From Aurantiacibacter spongiae (GTDB taxonomy: Bacteria > Pseudomonadota > Alphaproteobacteria > Sphingomonadales > Sphingomonadaceae): 64,000 nucleotides of DNA. A program made the translations under genes and the position numbers. Within the stretch, counting starts at the first letter, position 1, and each line of letters begins with the position of its first letter. Location of the stretch: the NCBI RefSeq assembly GCF_003815535.1, contig NZ_RPFZ01000001.1, positions 2,604,001-2,668,000 on the forward strand, read 5' to 3'. This document shows positions 9,175 through 16,834 of this stretch, piece by piece. The notes beneath the pieces were generated by a model that ran no database searches, was not told the origin of the DNA, and saw only the letters and a program-made list of their open reading frames with translations.

Positions 9175-10613
9175 TGGCCGAGCTCCGCCTGTTCAACTCG
9201 CTGACCCGGCAGCTCGAACGCTTCGACCCCGTCCATCCGGGCGAGGCGCGGGTCTATACGTGCGGACCGACGGTCTACAACTACCCTCATATCGGCAACA
9301 TGCGGGCCTACGTCTTCGCAGACGTGCTGGGCCGGACATTGAGCGCGCACGGGCTGAAGCTGACCCACGTCATCAACATCACCGACGTCGGCCACCTGAC
9401 CGACGAGGCGGACGCGGGCGAGGACAAGCTGGAAAAGGCGGCGGCGAAGTCCGGAGAGACGATCTGGGACATCGCGCGCCATTATACCGAGGCGTTCCGG
9501 GATGATGTCAGGGCGCTCAACATCCGCCAGCCGGCGCACTGGTCGGTGGCGACCGACTATATCGACGACATGATCGCCTTCGCCGGGGAGATCGCGGAGG
9601 CGCATTGCTACCAGCTCGACAGCGGCCTCTATTTCGACGTTTCCAGCGTGCAGGATTACGGCAGGCTCGCCCGTGCCGTTACCGAGGAGGGCGAAGGCCG
9701 CATCGAAACCGTCGACGGCAAGCGCAACGCCGCCGACTTTGCCATCTGGCGCACGACTCCGCCGGGCGAGACGCGGCAAATGGAATGGGACAGCCCGTGG
9801 GGCCGCGGCGCGCCGGGCTGGCATCTCGAATGCTCCGTCATGGGGGAAAAGCTGCTGGGCTTCCCCTTCGACATTCACACAGGAGGTATCGACCACCGCG
9901 AGATCCATCATCCGAACGAGATCGCGCAGAACCAGGCCTTTTGCGGATGCGGCGGCCTGTCCGATGCGGCCAACAGCGGGGCGCGCATCTGGATGCACAA
10001 CAACTTCCTCGTCGAACGAACGGGCAAGATGAGCAAGTCGGCGGGCGAATTCCTGCGCCTGCAACTGCTGGTCGACAGGGGCTACCATCCGCTCGCCTAC
10101 CGCCTGATGTGTTTGCAAGCGCACTACCGCAGCGAACTGGAGTTCGCCTGGGACGGGCTCGGCGCGGCGCTGACCCGGCTCAAGCGGATGGTGATGCAGG
10201 CCGAAGGATTGCAGGCGGCCGGGCCGGGCGATGCCGACCATCCGAAATTCGCCGCCCTGATCGAGCGGTTCGATGCCGCGATGGCCGACGACCTCAATAC
10301 CCCCGTCGCGCTGACGGCGCTGGAGGAGGCGCTGGCGATCAGGAAGGTCGATGCTGGTGCGAAGCGCGCCGTGGTGGAGCGGATGGATGCGGTGCTGGGT
10401 CTGAACCTGCTCACCCTGTCACGCGCGGACCTGCGCGTGAGGCCCGGCAATGCCGTGATCGAACCGAACGAGATCGAGGATGCTCTCGCTCGCCGCAATG
10501 CAGCACGGGCGGAAAAGGACTTCGCCACATCGGATGCAATCCGCGACGAGCTGGCTGCAAGGGGCGTCGAGGTCATGGACGGTGATCCGCTCGGCTGGGA
10601 GTGGAAACTCTAG
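9174..10613 (+). CDS. cysS: Cysteinyl-tRNA synthetase
   Basis: A 479-residue class I aminoacyl-tRNA synthetase that charges tRNA-Cys. The HIGH-type motif is NYPHIGN near residue 38, KMSKS appears in GKMSKSAGE near 285, and the zinc and substrate residues are visible as CGPTVYN, LECSVM and the HREIHH segment. The C-terminal helical domain ends in the usual GVEVMDGDPLGWEWK. I start at the ATG that shares one base with the cobT stop; a GTG directly before it would add one residue. Length is normal for the family. Confidence 0.97.
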   Translation: MAELRLFNSLTRQLERFDPVHPGEARVYTCGPTVYNYPHIGNMRAYVFADVLGRTLSAHGLKLTHVINITDVGHLTDEADAGEDKLEKAAAKSGETIWDIARHYTEAFRDDVRALNIRQPAHWSVATDYIDDMIAFAGEIAEAHCYQLDSGLYFDVSSVQDYGRLARAVTEEGEGRIETVDGKRNAADFAIWRTTPPGETRQMEWDSPWGRGAPGWHLECSVMGEKLLGFPFDIHTGGIDHREIHHPNEIAQNQAFCGCGGLSDAANSGARIWMHNNFLVERTGKMSKSAGEFLRLQLLVDRGYHPLAYRLMCLQAHYRSELEFAWDGLGAALTRLKRMVMQAEGLQAAGPGDADHPKFAALIERFDAAMADDLNTPVALTALEEALAIRKVDAGAKRAVVERMDAVLGLNLLTLSRADLRVRPGNAVIEPNEIEDALARRNAARAEKDFATSDAIRDELAARGVEVMDGDPLGWEWKL

Positions 10614-10649
10614 GGGCGGCTCCCCCGTTCATGGGGCGAAGGAGATTCC

Positions 10650-12083
10650 ATGCCCCAGCTCGACGACGTCTATCCGCTTTACCTCAACAACCGGGCGCAG
10701 CAGCCCAATACCGATCTGGAGGTGACCGACAAGTTCACCGGAAAGGTCGCTTTCAGAACCGCGCTCGCCGACCCCGCGATCATCGACGAGGCCATTGCCG
10801 GCGCCGTCCGCGCGAGCGAACCGATGGCGCGCATGGCCAACTACGAACGCAAGGCGGTACTCGATCATTGCGTGTCGCGGTTCGAGGAGCGGTTCGACGA
10901 ACTGGCCTACGCCCTGTGCGTGGAGGCGGGAAAACCGATCGGCGACAGCGAGGGGGAGGTCACCCGTCTGATCGACACGTTCCGCCTGGCAGCCGAGGAA
11001 TCGACGCGCATGTACGGGGAGGTGATGCCGCTCGACATCTCCGAACGGGCGAAGGGCTACCAGTCGATCTGGAAACGCTATCCGATCGGGCCGTGCAGCT
11101 TCATCAGTCCGTTCAACTTCCCGTTGAACCTCGCCGCGCACAAGGTGGCGCCTGCCATCGCGGTGGGATGCCCCTTCGTTCTCAAGCCGGCCAGCAAGAC
11201 TCCGCTCGGCGCGCTCATCATCGGCGAGGTGCTGGCCGAGACCGACCTGCCCGAAGGCGCGTTCTCCATCCTGCCGGCCAGCCGCGACGGGGCCGGCCTG
11301 TTCAGCGAGGACGAACGCCTCAAGCTGCTCAGCTTCACCGGATCGGATGAAGTCGGCTGGGCGCTGAAGGCGCGCGCGGGCAAGAAGAAGGTCGTGCTGG
11401 AACTGGGCGGCAACGCCGCGGTCGTGGTCGACCGGGACGCCGATCTGGACGATGCGTGCGAGCGGATCATCAAGGGCACCTTCTACCAGTCGGGCCAGAG
11501 CTGCATCAGCGTGCAGCGCATCGTGATCCACGAGGACGTGTACGAGACCCTGCGCGACAGGCTGGTGGCGGCTTCACGCGAGCTCAAGACCGGCGATCCC
11601 AAGGACCGCGACACGTTCATCGGACCGATGATCGACGATGGCGAGGCCGAGCGCGTCGAAAACTGGATCGCCGAGGCGGTCGACAATGGCGCCAGTGTGC
11701 TGTGCGGTGGCACGCGCGAGGGGCGGATGGTGGAGGCGACGCTCCTCGAGAATGTCGACAGGTCTGCCAAGGTCGTGAACGAGGAGGTGTTCGGTCCCGT
11801 CGCCGTGCTGATGAAGTTTCGCGAATGGAGTGAGGCGCTGGCCGAGGTCAACCGCTCGGAATTCGGATTGCAGGCGGGTATCTTCACGCGCGACCTGTTC
11901 AAGGTGCTCGATGCGTGGGACACGCTGGTCGTCGGCGGATTGATGGTGAATGAAATCCCCAGTTACCGGGTCGACAGCATGCCCTATGGCGGGGTGAAGA
12001 ATTCCGGCCTGGGCCGCGAAGGCATCCGCTTCGCGATGGAGGACATGACCGAGATTCGCAATCTGGTCATCCGCCGGACCTGA
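10650..12083 (+). CDS. NAD(P)-dependent aldehyde dehydrogenase
   Basis: A 477-residue soluble aldehyde dehydrogenase. Asn156 in FNFPLN, the general-base Glu251 in LELGGN and the nucleophile Cys285 in SGQSC are all in place, and FTGSDEVG fits the cofactor loop. It resembles the lactaldehyde or non-phosphorylating glyceraldehyde-3-phosphate class more than betaine aldehyde enzymes, but the substrate cannot be assigned. The start has a GAAGGAG ribosome site 5 bases upstream. It follows cysS by 36 bases with no obvious metabolic link. A repeated 25-base element sits 17 bases after its stop. Confidence 0.9.
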   Translation: MPQLDDVYPLYLNNRAQQPNTDLEVTDKFTGKVAFRTALADPAIIDEAIAGAVRASEPMARMANYERKAVLDHCVSRFEERFDELAYALCVEAGKPIGDSEGEVTRLIDTFRLAAEESTRMYGEVMPLDISERAKGYQSIWKRYPIGPCSFISPFNFPLNLAAHKVAPAIAVGCPFVLKPASKTPLGALIIGEVLAETDLPEGAFSILPASRDGAGLFSEDERLKLLSFTGSDEVGWALKARAGKKKVVLELGGNAAVVVDRDADLDDACERIIKGTFYQSGQSCISVQRIVIHEDVYETLRDRLVAASRELKTGDPKDRDTFIGPMIDDGEAERVENWIAEAVDNGASVLCGGTREGRMVEATLLENVDRSAKVVNEEVFGPVAVLMKFREWSEALAEVNRSEFGLQAGIFTRDLFKVLDAWDTLVVGGLMVNEIPSYRVDSMPYGGVKNSGLGREGIRFAMEDMTEIRNLVIRRT

Positions 12084-12100
12084 TGGGCCCGGCGCGCCGA

Positions 12101-12125
12101 AGGTGGAACAGGTGTGACACGGTCC
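12101..12125 (+). repeat. 25-base intergenic element, copy 1
   Basis: This stretch, 17 bases after the aldehyde dehydrogenase stop, matches positions 30099-30123 at 21 of 25 bases. The shared core is ACAGGTGTGACA followed by GTCC. Both copies lie a short distance 3' of an unrelated gene on the same strand. No hairpin is evident. Function is unknown. Confidence 0.5.
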
Positions 12126-12155
12126 GGGGGCCGAAACTCTCCACGCCGATGCCGC

Positions 12156-12524
12156 CTATGCCTCTTCCAGCAGCAGCAGTTCGCAGGTGATGACGAGACG
12201 CGGCGGGGCGGCTGCATGATCGACGCGGGTTACCGCGGCATCGGCGACCAGCTGCCCGCGAATGGCGAATTCGTGGTCTGGAAGGAAGGCGATGAAACAC
12301 TCGCCCGCCTCCACCGCATCTGCCCCCTCGAACGCCAGGACCACCCGGTGCCGGGTGCCGGCGAAGGTGATGCTGGCCCAGCTTCTCTCCGTATGGGAGA
12401 CGATCTGCGCCTGGCCATCGCCCAGCAGCACCAGCGCCTCGACAAGCCGCTCGCGTATGCTGCGCGGCGTGCGACGGCGTGGCCGACATTCTTCTTCCAC
12501 CGTTTCGGTTCGATCAATACGCAC
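12156..12524 (-). CDS. Conserved hypothetical protein, 122 aa
   Basis: I do not recognise a named domain. The protein is a mixed alpha/beta chain with segments such as TFAGTRHRVVLAFEG and LPDHEFAIRGQLVADA that suggest a small beta-rich fold, and an Arg-rich N-terminus. It begins with GTG; a strong AGGGAGGA site 6-7 bases upstream supports that start. The start codon lies inside the end of the upstream 62-residue gene, so the two are translationally coupled by an 11-base overlap. This pair is divergent from an XRE-S24 regulator, which may control it. Confidence 0.72.
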   Translation of the reverse strand: MRIDRTETVEEECRPRRRTPRSIRERLVEALVLLGDGQAQIVSHTERSWASITFAGTRHRVVLAFEGADAVEAGECFIAFLPDHEFAIRGQLVADAAVTRVDHAAAPPRLVITCELLLLEEA

Positions 12525-12702
12525 TTGTGTCCTCCCTGTATTTGTTCATGAAATGTTCCACCCGTCTTTCGGTATGCGGACGGGGGATGCGACCGTTGCG
12601 CAGGTCATAGACGAAGCGCGGATCATGCGTGGCGAGCCGGCCGAACCTGGTGGGCGGCATCCTTGTATGGCGCAGGAACACTTCGATCTTGCGGATCAGC
12701 AT
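12514..12702 (-). CDS. Small conserved HTH-like protein, 62 aa
   Basis: A 62-residue basic protein beginning MLIRKIEVFLRHT, followed by a pattern (PTRFGRLATHDPRFVYDLRNGR) that looks like a compact helix-turn-helix: a first helix, a turn and a recognition helix ending in an Arg-rich tip. It could be a minimal DNA-binding protein. An AGAGGA site lies about 8 bases before the ATG. It overlaps the next gene by 11 bases and its start faces the S24-family regulator across 118 bases that hold several TAGGA half-sites. Confidence 0.7.
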   Translation of the reverse strand: MLIRKIEVFLRHTRMPPTRFGRLATHDPRFVYDLRNGRIPRPHTERRVEHFMNKYREDTSAY

Positions 12703-12755
12703 CGCAATTTTCCTCTGTCTGGCGACTCGTTACGCCCTATTGCTCGCCACTCAAA

Positions 12756-12792
12756 TCCTACTTGTCTAGGAAAATTACATCGTGTAGGAAGC
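12756..12792 (+). promoter_or_regulatory. Candidate operator cluster before the XRE-S24 regulator
   Basis: Three half-sites lie between the divergent genes: TCCTAC at 12756-12761, CTAGGA at 12766-12771 and GTAGGA at 12784-12789. The first two form the dyad TCCTA-N6-TAGGA. The third is part of TGTAGGAAGC, a near copy of the 12-mer TGTAGGAAAGCC found elsewhere in the window. Autoregulation by the downstream S24 regulator is the simplest reading, inferred from position and symmetry. Confidence 0.45.
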
Positions 12793-12820
12793 TTTTGGCA
12801 AGGACATGAGGAAACGCCCG

Positions 12821-13453
12821 ATGGATGCGCGAGAGAAACTGGCTGAAGCGGCGCGGGAAAGGGGCAGCAGCCTCGCGGCGTTGTCGCGCATGCTGCATCG
12901 TAATCCCACCTATCTTCAGCAATATATCTCCAAGGGTAGTCCGCGAAAGCTCGAAGAAGAGGATCGGCGCAAGCTCGCGCAATTCCTCGGCGTCGACGAA
13001 GCGGACCTCGGTGCGCCGCAGGAGTTTTCCCGGGATTCGCGCGCCTCGGGACCGTGGGTGGACGTGCCCCGCCTCGATATCGACGCTTCGGCCGGGCCGG
13101 GCGCGAGCGCGGCGCAGGAAATTCCCTTCGACGCGTTCCGCTTCTCGCGTCGCTGGCTGAAGGAGCACGGGCTGGATGCAGGCGCACTGTCCGCCATCCG
13201 GGTGGTGGGCGATTCGATGGAACCGCTGCTGCGCGAGGGCGACGAGGTGCTGGTGAACCGCACGCCTCGCCCGTTCCGCGACGGGGTTCATGTCGTCCGG
13301 CTGGATGAATCGCTGCTGGTCAAGCGCGTCGCAGCCAAGGGGCGGGGCCGCTTCACCCTGCTCAGCGAGAACGACGCCTATCCCGGCATCGATCTGGCCG
13401 CCGACGAATTCGCCATCATCGGCAGAGTGGTATGGAAGAGCGGACGCGTGTAG
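12821..13453 (+). CDS. XRE-family regulator with S24/LexA-like peptidase domain
   Basis: About 210 residues: an N-terminal XRE helix-turn-helix (GSSLAALSRMLHRNPTYLQQYI) and a C-terminal S24 peptidase domain with nucleophile Ser in GDSMEPLL and catalytic Lys in LLVKRV. This is the layout of phage CI/LexA-type repressors that inactivate themselves by autocleavage, but the DNA-binding part is not LexA-like. I chose the ATG preceded by GAGGAA at 7 bases over one five codons upstream, which has a poorly spaced site. The intergenic region carries symmetrical TAGGA half-sites. A chromosomal stress or developmental regulator is as likely as a phage remnant, because no other phage gene is adjacent. 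Confidence 0.88.
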   Translation: MDAREKLAEAARERGSSLAALSRMLHRNPTYLQQYISKGSPRKLEEEDRRKLAQFLGVDEADLGAPQEFSRDSRASGPWVDVPRLDIDASAGPGASAAQEIPFDAFRFSRRWLKEHGLDAGALSAIRVVGDSMEPLLREGDEVLVNRTPRPFRDGVHVVRLDESLLVKRVAAKGRGRFTLLSENDAYPGIDLAADEFAIIGRVVWKSGRV

Positions 13454-13466
13454 GATGGCCCCCGCG

Positions 13467-13958
13467 ATGAGACCCGCCTTGACCGTTCTGGCCCTGACAC
13501 TGGGTGCCGGCGCGCCGATATCCGCCACGGCGCAGGACGCGCGACCGGCGCAGTCCGCCCCGGCGCGCCCCCAATCGCATCAGGATCGCGAGGAAGAGCG
13601 GCGTCAGCGGGCCTATCGTCAATTCCTGGATCACGTGCAGGCGGCCTTTCGCGCGCGCGACCGGGAAGCGGTGATCGCCAGCGTGCGCTTTCCGTTGCGC
13701 GTGAATGGCGAGGGCGGCACCACGTTCGTGCGTACTCCGGCCGAGTTGCGAGCGCGATTCGACAGGGTGTTTAGCGCCGATGTGGTGCGCGCCACCCTGG
13801 CGCAGGATCGCGACAGCATTTTCTCCCGCGATCAGGGGGCGATGGTCGGCAGCGGGCAGATGTGGTTCGATCGTGGTTGCGCCGACGCGGCTTGCACCGC
13901 GTACACGCCGGTCCGGATCATCGCGATAAATCACATGGGTCGCGGGGCGGCGCGGTAG
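13467..13958 (+). CDS. Periplasmic protein with NTF2-like character
   Basis: A 163-residue exported protein with a signal peptide (about residues 1-22, ending ISATAQ). The mature part has a helix (YRQFLDHVQAAFRARDREAVIASV) followed by strands, which resembles an NTF2-like/SnoaL cone fold. Two Cys near the C-terminus (GCADAAC) may form a disulfide. An alternative ATG lies four codons upstream, just past the stop of the S24 gene; neither start has a strong ribosome site. No enzymatic residues can be assigned. Confidence 0.7.
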   Translation: MRPALTVLALTLGAGAPISATAQDARPAQSAPARPQSHQDREEERRQRAYRQFLDHVQAAFRARDREAVIASVRFPLRVNGEGGTTFVRTPAELRARFDRVFSADVVRATLAQDRDSIFSRDQGAMVGSGQMWFDRGCADAACTAYTPVRIIAINHMGRGAAR

Positions 13959-14014
13959 GAGGTGATCGCGTTCTTCGCCTTGCATAGCGGACCTTGCCCC
14001 GCCACGTGTCTGCG

Positions 14015-14680
14015 ATGACCACCCAAGCCCCGATCCGCGCCGCCATCGTGCCCGTAACCCCGTTCCAGCAGAACTGTTCGCTGGTATGGTGTTCGAGGAC
14101 CATGCGCGGCGCGCTGGTCGATCCCGGCGGGGAACTCGGCAAGCTGAAGGACGCGGTCGCCCGCGCCGGGGTTACGCTGGAAAAGATCCTGCTCACCCAC
14201 GGCCATGCCGACCATTGCGGGCAGGCGGGCATGCTGGCGAAGGAGCTGGGCATTCCCATTGAGGGTCCGCACGAGGACGACATTTTCTGGATCGCCAAGC
14301 TGGAGGAGGACGGTCCGCGCTTCGGGATGGAATGCGCGGTGTTCGAACCGACGCGCTGGCTGGCGGACGGCGACACCGTGACCGTCGGCGAGCAGGAGCT
14401 CGAGGTGCTGCACTGCCCCGGCCACACGCCCGGCCATGTGGTCTTCTTCCATCGCGGCGCGCAATTCGCCTTCGTCGGCGACGTGCTGTTCCAGGGCAGC
14501 ATCGGACGCACCGATTTTCCGCGCGGCAACCACCAGGATCTGCTCGACGCGATCACCGGCAAGCTGTGGCCGCTGGGCGACGGGGTCACATTCGTGCCGG
14601 GTCACGGCCCCACCAGTACCTTCGGCCGCGAGCGGCAGAGCAATCCTTTCGTCGGCGACGCCGCCCTGGCGGAACGCTAG
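14015..14680 (+). CDS. MBL-fold hydrolase, glyoxalase II/YcbL-like
   Basis: A 221-residue metallo-beta-lactamase-fold enzyme. THGHADHCG is the HxHxDH metal motif, CPGHTPGH supplies the next His, GDVLFQGSIGRTDF the bridging Asp, and VPGHGP the last His, so both metal sites are complete. The length and the GSIGRTDFPRG loop fit the short YcbL-type glyoxalase II relatives that hydrolyse thioesters; the substrate is not certain. The start is the ATG of MTTQAPIR rather than a TTG seven codons earlier. Its stop and the stop of the convergent ArsR gene share a CTAG. Confidence 0.9.
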   Translation: MTTQAPIRAAIVPVTPFQQNCSLVWCSRTMRGALVDPGGELGKLKDAVARAGVTLEKILLTHGHADHCGQAGMLAKELGIPIEGPHEDDIFWIAKLEEDGPRFGMECAVFEPTRWLADGDTVTVGEQELEVLHCPGHTPGHVVFFHRGAQFAFVGDVLFQGSIGRTDFPRGNHQDLLDAITGKLWPLGDGVTFVPGHGPTSTFGRERQSNPFVGDAALAER

Positions 14681-14988
14681 TCCCCCTTGCGCTGGCGGTT
14701 CTTCCTGATGCCGCGCGACACCGGGCAGACTTCCTGAAGGTAGCCGTTGAGAGTATTGGCGAGGTTTGCCTCGACGAGCCGGTAATGCACGTACTGGCCG
14801 CGCTTGTCGCGCTCCACCAGTCCGGCATTCTCCAGCACCGAAAGATGCTGCGACACCGCTGGCTTGGAGATCGCGAATTCGTCCGCGATGGCGCCTGCGG
14901 TCAGTTCGTTCCCGTCGCTGAGCAAAGCGAGGATCTTGCGACGAACGGTGGATGACAGGGCTTCGAATACGCGTTGCATGGGCGGCAT
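14677..14988 (-). CDS. ArsR-family transcriptional regulator
   Basis: A 103-residue winged-helix regulator: RRKILALLSDGNELTAGAIA, then the recognition helix ISKPAVSQHLSVLENAGLV and wing VERDKRGQYVHYRL. No cysteine metal site of the classical ArsR type is visible (the single Cys is in EVCPVSR), so it may respond to a non-metal signal. It is divergent from a fatty-acid desaturase gene, and the 70 bases between starts hold CCTAA dyads, so it probably represses that gene and itself. The start could be either of two ATGs three codons apart. Confidence 0.88.
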   Translation of the reverse strand: MPPMQRVFEALSSTVRRKILALLSDGNELTAGAIADEFAISKPAVSQHLSVLENAGLVERDKRGQYVHYRLVEANLANTLNGYLQEVCPVSRGIRKNRQRKGD

Positions 14989-14996
14989 ATAAGCGC

Positions 14997-15025
14997 TTGC
15001 CTAAATCCTTTCCAGCACCTAAGCG
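14997..15025 (+). promoter_or_regulatory. Candidate sigma-70 promoter of the desaturase gene
   Basis: TTGCCT at 14997-15002 and TAAGCG at 15020-15025 are separated by 17 bases, the ideal spacing, and point towards the desaturase start at 15059. The -10 element overlaps one CCTAA operator half-site. The fit to consensus is moderate. Confidence 0.45.
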
Positions 15026-15051
15026 ATTAAGTCATTACCTAAATACTTAGG
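15018..15051 (+). promoter_or_regulatory. Candidate ArsR-type operators (CCTAA dyads)
   Basis: CCTAAATACTTAGG at 15038-15051 is a CCTAA-N4-TTAGG inverted repeat. A second, weaker copy, CCTAAGCGATTAAG, lies at 15018-15031. They sit between the divergent ArsR regulator and desaturase genes, over the -10 region and ribosome site side of the latter. This placement fits repression by the ArsR protein. Confidence 0.55.
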
Positions 15052-15058
15052 AGTCGGC

Positions 15059-16018
15059 ATGGACATCGAAGCGCGCGACCGATGCGAGGTCAACTGGATC
15101 GTCGATGTTGCGGGCGCCGACGCGGTGGCGGGCCGCGTTCGGTGGGATCCGGTGCATTCGCTGTGGAACGGCGGGATGCTGGTGGTGGCGCTGCTGGCCG
15201 GGCCGCTGCTGTTCAGCTGGGGCGCGTTGGCCGCCTTCGTCGTGCTGACGGGGCTGGCGGTGCTGCTCGGACATTCGATCGGTTTCCACCGCCTGCTGAT
15301 CCACGGCAGCTTTCGCACCTCGCGCCCCTTGCGGCTGTCCCTCGTGTGGTGGGGCACGCTTGCCGGGATGAGCGGGCCGCTGTGGATCGTGCGCACGCAT
15401 GATCTGCGCGACTGGGCGCAGCGACAGCCTGCCTGCCATCCCTATCTGTCGCACCGCTCGGGCCTGCTTCGGGATGCGTGGTGGCAGCTGCACTGCCGGC
15501 TGGAGCTGGACAGTCCGCCGCGCTTCGATCTCTCGCCGCTGCATCGCGACCGCGCGATCCGCTGGCTGGAGCGGACGTGGATGTGGCAGCAACTTCCCGT
15601 CGCGGCTCTGCTGTGGATCGCCGGCGGATGGGGTTTCGTCGTCTGGGGCGTTTGCGCCAGGGTCGCGATCACGGTTCACGGCCATTGGTTCGTCGGCTAT
15701 CTTGCCCACCGTCGCGGACCGCAAAGCTGGCTGGTCGCCGATGCCGGGGTGCAGGCGCATGACGTGCCGTGGGCGGCGATCCTCACCATGGGAGAGGCGT
15801 GGCACAACAATCACCACGCCTTTCCCGGCTCGGCGCGCATCGGCCTGCGGACCGGGCAGAGCGACTGGGGATACGCGGTTATTCGGGCGATGGAGAGGGC
15901 CGGGCTGGCCTGGGACGTCTGCCTGCCCGCCGATATGCCGGGACGCGAAGCGGCGTTGCGCGAGATCGGGCCGCGAGGGCTGTCGCAAAATCGCCGGACA
16001 TGGGGCGTCGCATCATGA
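15059..16018 (+). CDS. Membrane fatty-acid desaturase (acyl-CoA desaturase family)
   Basis: A 319-residue integral membrane protein with several hydrophobic segments. Two histidine clusters of the delta-9 type desaturase/di-iron family are clear: HSIGFHRLLIH near residues 80-90 and EAWHNNHHAFPGSAR near 242. The middle box (RTHHxxHH in most relatives) is replaced by RTHDLRDWAQ followed by HPYLSH, so iron ligation there is altered. Such enzymes insert double bonds into acyl chains using O2. The start is supported by TAGGAG 5 bases upstream. It is divergent from an ArsR regulator with operator dyads between, and overlaps the next small membrane gene by ATGA. Confidence 0.82.
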   Translation: MDIEARDRCEVNWIVDVAGADAVAGRVRWDPVHSLWNGGMLVVALLAGPLLFSWGALAAFVVLTGLAVLLGHSIGFHRLLIHGSFRTSRPLRLSLVWWGTLAGMSGPLWIVRTHDLRDWAQRQPACHPYLSHRSGLLRDAWWQLHCRLELDSPPRFDLSPLHRDRAIRWLERTWMWQQLPVAALLWIAGGWGFVVWGVCARVAITVHGHWFVGYLAHRRGPQSWLVADAGVQAHDVPWAAILTMGEAWHNNHHAFPGSARIGLRTGQSDWGYAVIRAMERAGLAWDVCLPADMPGREAALREIGPRGLSQNRRTWGVAS

Positions 16019-16467
16019 CTGCCGCGCGCGGCGATCCGGACGCTACCGCGCCGCTGGATATGGGCGCGGGGATGCTGGCAATGACGTTGACCGCCATTCC
16101 GGCGGCCGCGATCATAGCATTTGCCATCGGGTTTCCGGGCCTGTTCCTGGCGGTGCTCATCGTGACCGAGCTTATCGTCGTCGTAGCCGGCAGCATCGCG
16201 CTGGCCCGGATCGGGAGCGATCCCGGCCCGGCCCGGGTGGCGCTGGCCGGTTTCGGCACCGCCGCTATCGCGCCGCTTGTGCTGGGGGTGTTCCTCATGG
16301 ATGGCGACGCGGTCGCCGCCGCGCCGGCGTTCGGGGTGCTTGGCGCGGTGGCGGCGCTGGCGGCCATGGCGCTTTACATCCCCCTGCGATCGACCGGTGG
16401 GCTTGGTAGGATCGCGGTATTCTGCGCGGGGGTGGCCCTGGCGGCGGGGACTGCCATCCTCGTCTAG
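16015..16467 (+). CDS. Small membrane protein with four predicted TM segments
   Basis: A 150-residue very hydrophobic protein. Four membrane spans can be drawn (about residues 20-45, 47-68, 80-98, 105-150 with two close segments at the end). No family is recognised. The start overlaps the desaturase stop as ATGA, so the two are probably co-expressed and this could be a partner or membrane accessory of the desaturase. That role is inferred only from coupling. Confidence 0.7.
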   Translation: MTAARGDPDATAPLDMGAGMLAMTLTAIPAAAIIAFAIGFPGLFLAVLIVTELIVVVAGSIALARIGSDPGPARVALAGFGTAAIAPLVLGVFLMDGDAVAAAPAFGVLGAVAALAAMALYIPLRSTGGLGRIAVFCAGVALAAGTAILV

Positions 16468-16477
16468 GCGAGACGGC

Positions 16478-16505
16478 TTGCAACGCGGTGAAAAACCGCT
16501 ATAGC
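16478..16505 (+). promoter_or_regulatory. Candidate promoter for rpmF-plsX-fabH, with a hairpin
   Basis: TTGCAA at 16478-16483 and TATAGC at 16500-16505 are 16 bases apart. The spacer contains GCGGT-GAAAA-ACCGC (16485-16499), a 5-bp hairpin that could also mark the end of the upstream transcript. The remaining leader to rpmF is about 110 bases. Confidence 0.4.
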
Positions 16506-16618
16506 GCGCGCCTTCGCCGCATCCCTGGCCAGCGAACCCGGCGCGCTTGCGCGTTGGCGGTGCTTGGCCTAGGTCGGTTTCGATCAATTTTGCATGAATT
16601 CAAGGAACAGGTGCCGCA

Positions 16619-16801
16619 ATGGCTGTCCCTAAAAGAAAAGTTTCGCCGCATCGCCGGGGCAATCGCCGGGCGCACGATTCGCTGAAGGTCGAGGCCTTCC
16701 ACGAATGCTCGAACTGCGGCGAACTGAAGCGCCCGCACAACATGTGCAATGCGTGCGGCCACTATAACGGTCGCCTCATTCTCGAGCCGAAGGCCGGTTA
16801 A
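16619..16801 (+). CDS. rpmF: 50S ribosomal protein L32
   Basis: The 60-residue product is a canonical L32: [20 protein letters not shown] at the N-terminus, then a zinc-ribbon with CSNC and CNAC pairs. It belongs to the large ribosomal subunit near the exit-tunnel side. An AAGGAA-type site precedes the ATG. The order rpmF-plsX-fabH is widely conserved in bacteria and links ribosome and lipid synthesis in one transcript. Confidence 0.98.
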   Translation: MAVPKRKVSPHRRGNRRAHDSLKVEAFHECSNCGELKRPHNMCNACGHYNGRLILEPKAG

Positions 16802-16834
16802 ACCCTCCGTTTCCCCCGACAGGAAGGTTAGCGC

